Assembly: GCF_900108185.1 (NCBI RefSeq)
Contig: NZ_FNVA01000005.1
Span: forward strand, 62,001 to 126,000
Direction: 5' to 3'
DNA length: 64,000 bases
Source of the DNA: Bryocella elongata
GTDB taxonomy: Bacteria; Acidobacteriota; Terriglobia; Terriglobales; Acidobacteriaceae
The number at the start of each line of letters is the position of its first letter. Within the stretch, counting starts at the first letter, position 1. Of the stretch, positions 7,974-17,899 are shown piece after piece. The position numbers and the translations under genes are program-made. The notes beneath the pieces are model-generated. The model saw nothing but the letters and a program-made list of their open reading frames with translations. It had not been told where the DNA came from and did no database searches.

Positions 7974-8005
7974 GCGGTTCGATCTTCCCGGGAAGATCGA
8001 ACCGC
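7974..8005. repeat. Perfect 32-bp palindrome after AraC gene
   Basis: Two 16-base arms (GCGGTTCGATCTTCCC and its exact complement) meet with no spacer, starting seven bases after the AraC stop. In RNA it would fold into a stable hairpin with a CCCGGG tip. There is no U-tract, so it is not a standard terminator; it may be a REP-type element or a 3' stabiliser serving the convergent genes. Confidence 0.75.
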
Positions 8006-8065
8006 ACACCCATTTCTGCAGGTGGAAGCATCGAATGAGCGCCGCTCTGAGGCACGGCTGGAGCG

Positions 8066-9424
8066 CTAGTAGTCGAAGTCCGCGGCGGCGTCGCCGGCGC
8101 CTACGACGGGCTGGGCTACGGACTTGCCGTCCTGCTTGTAGACGATGCCGCCCTTCATCACGAACTGCATGTGCTCCATCGTCGTGATGTCGGCGAGCGG
8201 ATCGCCCGAGACGGCGACCAGGTCGCCGTAGCAGCCGGCCTTGATGCAACCGGCTTTGCCGGTCATGCTCAGCAGGTCGGCGGCGTTGCGGGTGGCGGCG
8301 AGCAGCGCATCGGTCGGTGTCATGCCAGCCTTCACCAGCAGCGCGAACTCATGGGCGTTGGCGCCGGCGGAGGTATCGGTGCCGAACGCGACCTTTACGC
8401 CCGCCTTGTAGGCGTCGTGCAACATGCCGGCCATCAGCGGGGTGACTTCGATGGCCTTCTGCGCGGCGGAAGGGTTGAGCATCTCGGGATGATGCAGCGC
8501 GGTCTCGTGGACCTGGTCGGCCACCAGCAGCGTGGGCACGAGGTAGGTGCCGTGCTCCTTCATCAGCTTGAAGCTTTCGGCGTCGGCCCAGGTACCGTGC
8601 TCGATGGAATCGACGCCGAGGCGCACCGCGTTGTCGATCGCGGCCTTGCCGTGCGCGTGTGCTGCAACCTTGAGCCCGAGGTTATGCGCCGTGTCGATGG
8701 TGGCCTTGATCTCCTCGTTGGTCATGGTTTGGACCTTGGGGTCGTCGCCGATGGAGAGCACGCCGCCGGAGGGCATGATCTTGATGACCTCAGCGCCTTC
8801 GCGGCGATGCTCGCGCACGATCTTGGCGAACTCTTCAGGGCCATCGGCTACGCTGCCACCCCAGGTGGAGTTGGTCCAGGTGGGGTCGATGCCGTTCTTC
8901 GGATCGCTGTGACCGCCGCTTACGCTGAGGGGTTCAAGAGACACGATGATGTGCGGGCCCGGAATCCAGCCGCGGTCGATGTCATGCTTCAGCGCGAGGT
9001 CCAGCCCGCCGCCGGAGCCCATGTTGCGCACGGTCGTGAAGCCTTCTTCGAGCAGCTTGCGCGCCATCACACCTGCGCCGATGGCGTTCTCGAACGGCGA
9101 CACGGTGAGGCGGGACTGGAAGACGTTCATCGCCAGGCGCGGGCCGCCGCCCATGTGCTTGTGCACGTCGATGAGGCCGGGCAGCAGGGTGTCGGCGCCG
9201 AGGTCGATGACGGTGGCTCCGGGAGCGGAGGTTGTGCCTTCGGCGACGGAGGTGATCTCGCCGTTGGTGATGGTGACGGAGACCGGGCCGGTGAGCTTGC
9301 CGCTGATGCCATCGAACATATGCGCCGCGTGGACGACGATGACCTTCGCGGGCTTCGCGGGCGCCTGCGCTACGAGGGTAAGAGAAGAGGCGAGCAGAAC
9401 GGCAAGCGTAGGACGCAGCGTCAC
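8066..9424 (-). CDS. Secreted metal-dependent amidohydrolase (prolidase/imidazolonepropionase type)
   Basis: The 452-residue product has a Sec signal and a complete amidohydrolase barrel: HxH in LIDVHKHMG, the middle histidines in AHAHGKAAIDNAV and SIEHGTWAD, and the catalytic aspartate in FGTDTSAGANAHEF. Members of this exported group hydrolyse cyclic amides, dipeptides or organophosphates; the substrate cannot be read from the sequence. The start is a GTG preceded by AGGAG, the same sequence context seen before the TTG at 1473. The upstream 380-base gap contains repeat elements and the gyrB terminator. The gene is convergent with the AraC gene. Confidence 0.88.
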   Translation of the reverse strand: MTLRPTLAVLLASSLTLVAQAPAKPAKVIVVHAAHMFDGISGKLTGPVSVTITNGEITSVAEGTTSAPGATVIDLGADTLLPGLIDVHKHMGGGPRLAMNVFQSRLTVSPFENAIGAGVMARKLLEEGFTTVRNMGSGGGLDLALKHDIDRGWIPGPHIIVSLEPLSVSGGHSDPKNGIDPTWTNSTWGGSVADGPEEFAKIVREHRREGAEVIKIMPSGGVLSIGDDPKVQTMTNEEIKATIDTAHNLGLKVAAHAHGKAAIDNAVRLGVDSIEHGTWADAESFKLMKEHGTYLVPTLLVADQVHETALHHPEMLNPSAAQKAIEVTPLMAGMLHDAYKAGVKVAFGTDTSAGANAHEFALLVKAGMTPTDALLAATRNAADLLSMTGKAGCIKAGCYGDLVAVSGDPLADITTMEHMQFVMKGGIVYKQDGKSVAQPVVGAGDAAADFDY

Positions 9425-9516
9425 GGGGGCTCCTGAAGGAGGGATAGAAGTGGGGAACTGTGATTGAGGATACGACGGGAGGGGGTTGAAGGACTCCGTG
9501 AGCTCTTGAGGCGGCA

Positions 9517-9632
9517 TAGAGCATTTTCCCTGTTGATGGGTCCCCCGATAAGGGCGTGCAGTGGCGTTTTCTTTGGGGAAAACGCCCATGACGATCAATG
9601 CGCTGGGCTACACCTACAGGGAAAATGCTCTA
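9517..9632. mobile_element. MITE- or REPIN-like element, 116 bp, 17-bp inverted ends
   Basis: The ends TAGAGCATTTTCCCTGT (9517-9533) and ACAGGGAAAATGCTCTA (9616-9632) are exact inverted repeats. Inside, GGCGTTTT (9563-9570) pairs with AAAACGCC (9579-9586). No coding capacity is seen. The nested inverted repeats resemble a non-autonomous miniature element or paired REP unit. No clear target duplication is visible. Confidence 0.6.
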
Positions 9633-9633
9633 G

Positions 9634-9657
9634 CCCGGGTCCCTTGAGGGACCCGGG
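9634..9657. repeat. REP-like dyad, copy 1
   Basis: CCCGGGTCCC and GGGACCCGGG form a 10-bp stem around TTGA, followed by GGCACCC. The same 30 bases (9634-9663) occur in reverse orientation at 35140-35169. Confidence 0.75.
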
Positions 9658-9704
9658 GCACCCAGTTTGTCTCAAGGGTGGCGGTGTAACAGTCATCCTG
9701 CGAA

Positions 9705-9730
9705 CCCACATCTCAAAATCGAGATGTGGG
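9705..9730. repeat. REP-like dyad CCCACATCTC...GAGATGTGGG
   Basis: A perfect 10-bp stem with a six-base loop (AAAATC) is followed by GGCACCC, the same tail as the neighbouring dyad. It has no U-tract and is probably a dispersed intergenic repeat rather than a terminator. Confidence 0.65.
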
Positions 9731-9756
9731 GCACCCGATTTCTGGGCTGCAAATAC

Positions 9757-9786
9757 ACAAAGCCCGGCCAGATGGCCGGGCTTTGT
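9757..9786 (-). terminator. gyrB terminator
   Basis: ACAAAGCCCGGCC pairs perfectly with GGCCGGGCTTTGT around a four-base loop. It lies 21 bases past the gyrB stop and is followed on the minus strand by the short U-rich GTATTTG. Confidence 0.75.
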
Positions 9787-9806
9787 ATCGCGTGGATCGA
9801 CGTCGT

Positions 9807-12575
<2,769 letters not shown>

Positions 12576-12646
12576 CTAATTTTACCACGCCGCAACACAA
12601 ATCCGGGGCCTGCAAAACTCGCGCGCACCCGCGAAAAATCTATGGT

Positions 12647-14059
12647 TTACGCTCCTGCCGGGGCATCGGCCGGGAGCGCTTTGGAGCGACTCGCAGCGTC
12701 ATCCCCGGGGGCTGGCGTTTCGGCCCTCGACCAGAAGGTCAGCAGCACCGCCGCGACAGCCCATCCGAGCAAAATCTCCGGAAGGTAGACCTCCTGCCAA
12801 TAGACCCAGGAGATGGCCCAGTGGATCGCCAGAAACAGCGGAACGGCCCAGATTGCCCTTCGGGAGCGCACCCAGGAGGACTGGCCGGACTCCCCGATCC
12901 AGGACGGAAGGACGACGAAAAACAGCGGCCACGCGTACCCCATCAGTCGGGGAACTCCCGTACCCAGCAGGGGACCAAGAAGGAAGTAGGCCGTACCGTA
13001 AATGGTCGCGAAACGGAGCATCGTAGCGTAGCCCTCGGTCCTGGCCTCTGGCGCCGCCGGACGGCTGCGACGCCTCCACAGGACGAATGCCGCCAGCAGG
13101 GGAAGGAGTCCGAACTCGGTGAGTCCGGCCATCAGGGTGATCCGGGGCAGCGCTGGATTGAAGCCGCAGAAGCCAACTGAATGGATCGAGCCCAGGTGAA
13201 ACGCGTGCTGCCAAACCGGGGTGCCGCAACCGTAGTTGATGTTGTTCCACAGCTCGACGCCGAAGAGGTTCTGCGCGGTGTTCCATGGCACCTTGAGCAG
13301 GATGTACACCGATTCGGGCAGGTGCTGCGGATTTCCCGGGCTGGAGCGAGAGAGGTAATGCACGATCCCCGCCCCGCCAGCGGCCGAGGCGATGGCCAGC
13401 AGGCACCCACGCAACCGCAGCGGACGCCAAGCCGCCAGCAGCAGGCAGGCCAGCGTCAGCGAGGTACTCTCGCGGGCGACCATGAGGGGGAGCATCCAGA
13501 GGGCGGCGGCTACCCAGAGCTCGCGCTCCAGCAGAATCAGAAAGATGGCGAGCAGCGCCGCATAGAAGAGGTCGGGCAGCACCATGCCCAGCATGGTGTC
13601 GGGCATCATGGGAGCGACTGCAATCGCCACCAGAACCCACCAAGGGGCCCGGGATCTTCCGGCCAGGGCGAAGAGAACGCCGACCAGGACGAGCAGGGAG
13701 GCGGTGGCTTCGATCTCGAAGCCACGGTGCGCGTCGATGTGAAGCAGGGCATCGAGGCCGCGCACAATGAGGGGCCCAAGCTGGCGTGAGGCAAACGGCT
13801 GCACCAGCCCTGCGGCATTCCCACGGGCGATTGAAAGGTACGACCAGATGTCGGCCATGTAGAACGGGCTGCGGTAGTGGAGTTCCTTCCACGCCGCATA
13901 CCCCGAGCCCGCGAGGGTCGCGAGCGCGATCACCGCACCCCTGAAGCGGGGCGCGAGGTTGCCGATGGGGGCGGAGATCCAGCCAGCCCTGGCTGGATCT
14001 CCACTCACCTCTGGCTCGCCATTTCCTGTTTGCCTGACGTGATCTCGTTCTGAAGCCAC
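12647..14059 (-). CDS. Polytopic membrane protein, unknown (glycosyltransferase-C-like look)
   Basis: Up to 470 residues with about ten hydrophobic segments; loops contain YMADIWSYLSIARG near residue 68 and a periplasmic stretch with paired cysteines (NYGCGTPVWQ and GFCGFNP). The general look, with an acidic residue after the first membrane segment and many later helices, recalls lipid-linked sugar transferases, but no diagnostic motif is visible. The start is uncertain: GTG 14059 lacks a ribosome binding site, while GTG 13933 has AGGGG five bases upstream, and a perfect dyad at 13974-14001 lies between them, which argues for the shorter form. It follows the M13 peptidase gene on the same strand. 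Confidence 0.7.
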   Translation of the reverse strand: MASERDHVRQTGNGEPEVSGDPARAGWISAPIGNLAPRFRGAVIALATLAGSGYAAWKELHYRSPFYMADIWSYLSIARGNAAGLVQPFASRQLGPLIVRGLDALLHIDAHRGFEIEATASLLVLVGVLFALAGRSRAPWWVLVAIAVAPMMPDTMLGMVLPDLFYAALLAIFLILLERELWVAAALWMLPLMVARESTSLTLACLLLAAWRPLRLRGCLLAIASAAGGAGIVHYLSRSSPGNPQHLPESVYILLKVPWNTAQNLFGVELWNNINYGCGTPVWQHAFHLGSIHSVGFCGFNPALPRITLMAGLTEFGLLPLLAAFVLWRRRSRPAAPEARTEGYATMLRFATIYGTAYFLLGPLLGTGVPRLMGYAWPLFFVVLPSWIGESGQSSWVRSRRAIWAVPLFLAIHWAISWVYWQEVYLPEILLGWAVAAVLLTFWSRAETPAPGDDAASRSKALPADAPAGA

Positions 14060-14116
14060 GTTCTTAGTTCACCACACGAGTTCCTTCCGTGTGGACGTTC
14101 CTCGGCGTGTGACTGG

Positions 14117-16183
14117 TTACCAGACCTTGCAGGCGGGCACGTGAACCATCGGCTGGCCGACCTTGCAGCCGAAGGCCTTCTGGAACTCCGGCATGTTGAC
14201 GACGACGCCGTTCACGCGGGCCCAGCCGGGCGAATGGGGGTCAGTGAGGGCGTTGGCTCGCTGATTTTCGGGGCGCTCGTTCTCGCAGGCCCACTGGGCC
14301 ATGCCGACGAAGTAGCGCTGGTCTGGCGTCAGGCCGTCCTTGTCCTCGAGGTTCTCCGTGGCGGTCTGCACCTTCCACGCCATGTAGCCCAGCAGCGTGC
14401 CGCCCAGGTCAGCGACGTCCTCGCCGCTGGTCAGCTTCGACTGGATGTGGATGTCATCGACGACGACATAGCCGGCGTACTGGTCGCGGATGCAGTTGAT
14501 GCGGTCCTCGAAGCCCTTGGCGTCGGCTGGAGTCCACCAGTCGCGCAGGTTGCCCTTGCCATCGAACTGGCGGCCTTCGTCGTCGAAGGCGTGCGTCAGC
14601 TCGTGGCCGATGGTCGAACCGGTGTTGCCGTAGTTGGGCGCGGCATCTTCCTTCGGGTCATACAGTGGTGGCTGCAGGACACCCGCAGGGAAGTTGATGT
14701 CGTTCATCGAAGGATCGTAGTAGGCGTTGACGGTGGGCGGCGTCATGCCCCATTCGTTGCGGTCGACGGGCTTGCCGAGCTTGTTCCACTCACGAGCTTC
14801 CTCAAAGCGGCTGGCGCGCAGCGCATTGCCGAAGTAGCCCGTCTTCTCGACGTCGAGCGCGGTGTAGTCGCGCCAGGTGGTGGGGTAGCCGATCTTGTTA
14901 CGCACCTCATGGAGCTTCTCGAGCGCCTGCTTCTTGGTCTCGGGCGTCATCCAGTCCAGGCCCTCGATCTCCTGCTTCATCGCAGCTTCGATCTGCTGGG
15001 TCATGCGGTCGGTGTCGGCCTTCATCTGCGGGGTGAAGGTGCGGGCAACGAACTCCTGGCCCAGCGCCTCGCCGAGGTTGCGATCGACGGCGCGCACGCA
15101 GGTCTTCCAGCGCGGAGGCATGGAGGGTGTGCCGCGCAGGGTGGTGGAGAAGAAGTCGAAGTGCGCCTGCGCAATGGGCTGCGCCAGCGAGGGAGCCGCG
15201 CCGAGCATGACGTGGGCACGCAGGTAGCCGCGCAGGGCGTCCACGGGCTCGTCCTTCAGCTCGGCGTTGATCTCCTTCACGAAGGCAGGCTGCGAGACGT
15301 TGAGAGTCGTGACCGACTTCGGGCCCTGGACGCGGAAGTAGACCGGCCAGTCGATCGCGGGAGCCATCTTCTGGAGGTCAGCCATGGAGGTGCGATGGAA
15401 GATCTTGTGCGGATCGCGGCGCTCGACGCGGGTGAGCTGCGACTTGGCCAGCGCGGTCTCGATGCGCATCGTTGCGTCGGCGTCAGCCTTGGCCTGGGCT
15501 TCGCTCTCGCCGGAGTCGACAAGCAGCTTGACCAGCAGCGCGACGTACTTGGTCCGTAGAGCGACGCTCTTGTCGTCGGTCTTCAGGTAGTAGTCGCGGT
15601 CGGGTAGCCCGAGCCCTCCGGCGCCGATGCCGACCATCATCACATCGCTGTTCTCCGCGTCCTGCTCCACGCCGGAGTTGAAGAAGAAGGTGCCCATCAG
15701 CTCGTGCTCGAGGTACGGCAGCGCGGTGAGGATCGCCTCGCGCGTGCTGAGCTTGTCGATGCGCTTCAGTGCGGCTTCGATGGGCTTGATGCCTGCGGCG
15801 TCGATAGCGGAGGTATCCATGCAGGCGGCGTAGTAGTCGCCAATCTTTTGCTGCACCGTATTGCGCTGCGCGAGCTTTGCATCCTGCTCGAGGATGCCCC
15901 ACAGGAACTGCTGGTTCTCGTTGGTGAGCTTGCCGTAGACGCTCCAGGAGGCCTGGTCTGCGGGGATGGGGTTGTTCTTCATCCAGCCGCCGCACGAGTA
16001 CTTGTAGAAGTCCGTGCAGGGATCGACCGTGCGGTCCATGCTGGTGACGTCCAGCGAGGGCGAGTAGGGCATGGCGGTGAGCGGCTTGGGCTCAGGCTGC
16101 TGAGCGAGGGCCGAGGTGGCGGCGGCAAGCGCGAGGCCAGCGGCGATTCCGGCGGCGAGGGCCAGCGAAGCGGGACGGAACAC
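14117..16183 (-). CDS. M13-family zinc metallopeptidase (neprilysin/PepO type)
   Basis: The 688-residue protein has a Sec signal (residues 1-27, ending ALA-QQ) and the full M13 layout. The N-terminal PDDFYKY-like segment reads CTDFYKYSCGGWMKNNPIP, the catalytic zinc motif is HELTH near residue 527 within STIGHELTHAFDDEG, and the third ligand lies in GEDVADLGG near residue 585. The C-terminal end CKVW matches the CxxW ending of the family. Such enzymes cleave oligopeptides outside the cytoplasm. The GTG start has AAGGAG six bases upstream. Confidence 0.95.
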   Translation of the reverse strand: MFRPASLALAAGIAAGLALAAATSALAQQPEPKPLTAMPYSPSLDVTSMDRTVDPCTDFYKYSCGGWMKNNPIPADQASWSVYGKLTNENQQFLWGILEQDAKLAQRNTVQQKIGDYYAACMDTSAIDAAGIKPIEAALKRIDKLSTREAILTALPYLEHELMGTFFFNSGVEQDAENSDVMMVGIGAGGLGLPDRDYYLKTDDKSVALRTKYVALLVKLLVDSGESEAQAKADADATMRIETALAKSQLTRVERRDPHKIFHRTSMADLQKMAPAIDWPVYFRVQGPKSVTTLNVSQPAFVKEINAELKDEPVDALRGYLRAHVMLGAAPSLAQPIAQAHFDFFSTTLRGTPSMPPRWKTCVRAVDRNLGEALGQEFVARTFTPQMKADTDRMTQQIEAAMKQEIEGLDWMTPETKKQALEKLHEVRNKIGYPTTWRDYTALDVEKTGYFGNALRASRFEEAREWNKLGKPVDRNEWGMTPPTVNAYYDPSMNDINFPAGVLQPPLYDPKEDAAPNYGNTGSTIGHELTHAFDDEGRQFDGKGNLRDWWTPADAKGFEDRINCIRDQYAGYVVVDDIHIQSKLTSGEDVADLGGTLLGYMAWKVQTATENLEDKDGLTPDQRYFVGMAQWACENERPENQRANALTDPHSPGWARVNGVVVNMPEFQKAFGCKVGQPMVHVPACKVW

Positions 16184-16303
16184 GGCAGCTCCTTGAAGAT
16201 CCAGAAAGGGGGTTCAGAAAAGGCTCAGAGATGGCTCTGAAGTGCCCCCATCGTATCGCGAGGAGGGGCGCGGAGCGAGGTGATGGCGGATTGGGGAGCG
16301 GAT

Positions 16304-16335
16304 TTGTCTCCAAAACCTGGAGACTTTGCTATACT
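16304..16335 (+). promoter_or_regulatory. Promoter upstream of rpmI
   Basis: TATACT (16330-16335) with an upstream TGC forms an extended minus-10. A TTGTCT at 16304 is 20 bases away, longer than ideal, so the extended element probably dominates. It predicts a leader of about 90 bases for rpmI. Confidence 0.5.
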
Positions 16336-16432
16336 GACAGCTGTTGTCCAATCGCTGATTCCCCGTGGGCTGGGCCGGACAGGTTTCTGTCAGGGGCTGC
16401 CTGCAAAGGGGAGCGGCAAAGCAGGAAACACC

Positions 16433-16630
16433 ATGCCAAAGTTGAAGACCCACTCGGGCGCGGCAAAGCGCTTCAAGAAGACCGCCAGCGGCAAGTTCAA
16501 GCGCGGGCAGTCCAAGATGCGCCACATCCTGACCTCGAAGGATTCGAAGACCAAGAGCAAGCTCGGCAGAATCGTGCTTGTGTCGGTTGCCGACACCCCG
16601 AAGGTCGCCCGGATGCTTCCTTACGCCTAG
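16433..16630 (+). CDS. rpmI: 50S ribosomal protein L35
   Basis: The 65-residue product has the L35 sequence ([17 protein letters not shown] start and a basic core ending RMLPYA). It is part of the large ribosomal subunit. AGGAA precedes the ATG at six bases. infC, the usual upstream neighbour, is absent from this window; instead a divergent peptidase gene precedes. rplT follows after an unusually long 219-base spacer, and a hairpin spans the stop codon. Confidence 0.97.
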   Translation: MPKLKTHSGAAKRFKKTASGKFKRGQSKMRHILTSKDSKTKSKLGRIVLVSVADTPKVARMLPYA

Positions 16631-16849
16631 AGCGTAAGGCCGCCGCCTGACAGAGTTTTTCGAATCGAGCCGAGCTGAAGCCGAAAGGCGGGAGCCGAAG
16701 GGCCGTCAATCGTTCCAGGCCCCTGGGAGTGGCGATAGCCAGATCCCACCGAGATTCGAAATTGAACGCCTGAGAGAAGAGGCCACCCTTACCTCCATCC
16801 GGGCCGTACCGAAAGGTACGAATCACGAACGACGCAAAAGGAGCACACG
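16631..16849 (+). promoter_or_regulatory. Structured rpmI-rplT spacer, candidate L20 autoregulatory RNA
   Basis: The spacer of 219 bases is far longer than usual and rich in complementary segments. CCTTACGC and GCGTAAGG (16619-16639) form a hairpin over the rpmI stop. TTCGAATC (16659-16666) can pair with GATTCGAA (16753-16760). CGTACC-GAAA-GGTACG (16805-16820) is a GNRA-capped hairpin 30 bases before the rplT start. L20 is known to control its own synthesis through such RNA folds in other phyla; this case is inferred. Confidence 0.5.
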
Positions 16850-17212
16850 ATGCCTCGTGTAAAACGCAGTACAAAGCGCGCCGACCGCCGCCGCAAGATC
16901 CTCAAGCGCGCGTCTGGCTACTTCCTCACCAAGAGCAAGCTCTACCAGGCAGCCCAGGAAGCCGTCGAGCGCGGCCTGAAGTTTGCCTACATCGGCCGCA
17001 AGCAGAAGAAGCGCCAGTTCCGTTCGCTGTGGATCGTCCGCATCGGCGCCGCTGCCCGCATCAACGGCATGAGCTACTCGACCTTCATCAACGGCCTGAA
17101 GAAGGCCGGCAACGGTCTGGACCGCAAGATCCTGGCCGACATCGCCGCCAACGACGCAGCCGGCTTCGCCGCGCTCGCCGAGCAGGCGAAGGCTGGACTC
17201 GCCGCGAAGTAA
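16850..17212 (+). CDS. rplT: 50S ribosomal protein L20
   Basis: The 120-residue protein has full L20 features: the basic N-terminal extension [19 protein letters not shown] and the core [32 protein letters not shown] in two parts. It binds 23S rRNA early in large-subunit assembly and represses its operon in other bacteria. AAAAGGAG precedes the ATG at six bases. The upstream spacer from rpmI carries hairpins that may be its binding site. A strong terminator follows. Confidence 0.97.
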   Translation: MPRVKRSTKRADRRRKILKRASGYFLTKSKLYQAAQEAVERGLKFAYIGRKQKKRQFRSLWIVRIGAAARINGMSYSTFINGLKKAGNGLDRKILADIAANDAAGFAALAEQAKAGLAAK

Positions 17213-17250
17213 GCGGGCGAGACAGTAGAGAATAGACAGTAGACAGTGAG

Positions 17251-17280
17251 AAAACGCGTGGCCTTCGGGCCACGCGTTTT
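17251..17280 (+). terminator. rplT terminator
   Basis: AAAACGCGTGGCC and GGCCACGCGTTTT form a perfect 13-bp stem capped by a TTCG tetraloop, followed by CGTTTG. It lies 39 bases past rplT and closes the ribosomal protein unit. Confidence 0.9.
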
Positions 17281-17318
17281 CGTTTGCGGGAACGCAATGA
17301 TCTGCGACAATTCCGGCT

Positions 17319-17819
17319 ATGCGATGGTTTGGGCCAGCGTATGCGAAGACGGTCACGGACGATGGCCGGCAGATGACGGTCGTGCTGCGGCGGGAGTGTC
17401 GCGGAGTCGACCTGCTGCTAGCCGGTGGTTGCGTCAGCGGTGCTGCCCTGTGTGCGGGGTACGGGAGCTGGCTGGGGGCGGGATTCTGCCTGTTGTTTGC
17501 TGTGATGTTTCTCTGGGATGCGCTATCGGAAAAGCAGCTGGTCATTGCGGCAGACCCGGATGGGATCTTCGCGGAGCGCACATTCTATCGCTGGAACCAG
17601 ATCTACCGGCTGGAGTATGACGGAGGCGGTGAGAATGAATCGTCGTCGCTGCGACTTCGGCAGCTCACCAAGGACGCGCAGATTCTGAAGGGGATCGGGC
17701 AGGAGCAGGCGGAGGAGATCATTGCGCTGCTCCGGAGGCGATTCCCGGATGCTCCCATGGCCGCGGATCCGGGACCGCGGACGGCGATCGGGCGGTGGTT
17801 CAAGCGGGTGATGGGCTGA
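17319..17819 (+). CDS. Small membrane protein, unknown
   Basis: The 166-residue protein has two adjacent hydrophobic helices (about residues 32-66) and a cytoplasmic C-terminal part containing ADPDGIFAERTFYRWNQIYRLEY in two stretches, similar to the PH-like segment of many small bacterial membrane proteins in which a paired helix hairpin anchors a short beta domain. I do not recognise a named family. The ribosome binding site is weak. The next gene starts 80 bases downstream. Confidence 0.65.
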   Translation: MRWFGPAYAKTVTDDGRQMTVVLRRECRGVDLLLAGGCVSGAALCAGYGSWLGAGFCLLFAVMFLWDALSEKQLVIAADPDGIFAERTFYRWNQIYRLEYDGGGENESSSLRLRQLTKDAQILKGIGQEQAEEIIALLRRRFPDAPMAADPGPRTAIGRWFKRVMG

Positions 17820-17899
17820 CGCGTCGATTCGGGTGGGCTGGGATATCAGAGTGCGCGAAGATCGTCGCCAGACGTGATTCATCGTGCTACAACACTTGC

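Larger units (their letters stand above)
9425..9806. other. Repeat-rich intergenic region between gyrB and amidohydrolase
   Basis: No gene is supported in these 382 bases. From left to right it holds a 116-base element with 17-base inverted ends, a 24-base GC-rich dyad followed by GGGGCACCC, a second dyad in which CCCACATCTC pairs with GAGATGTGGG and is also followed by GGCACCC, and the gyrB terminator. Confidence 0.8.

Noticed and set aside
13974-14001. GAGATCCAGCCA/TGGCTGGATCTC dyad as a terminator
   Set aside because: It lies inside or just before the membrane protein gene and lacks a U-tract; used only as an argument for a later start.
17221-17250. Short repeats of AGACAGTAG after rplT, also echoed near 40812
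   Set aside because: Imperfect and too short to be CRISPR or attachment sites; probably simple-sequence drift.
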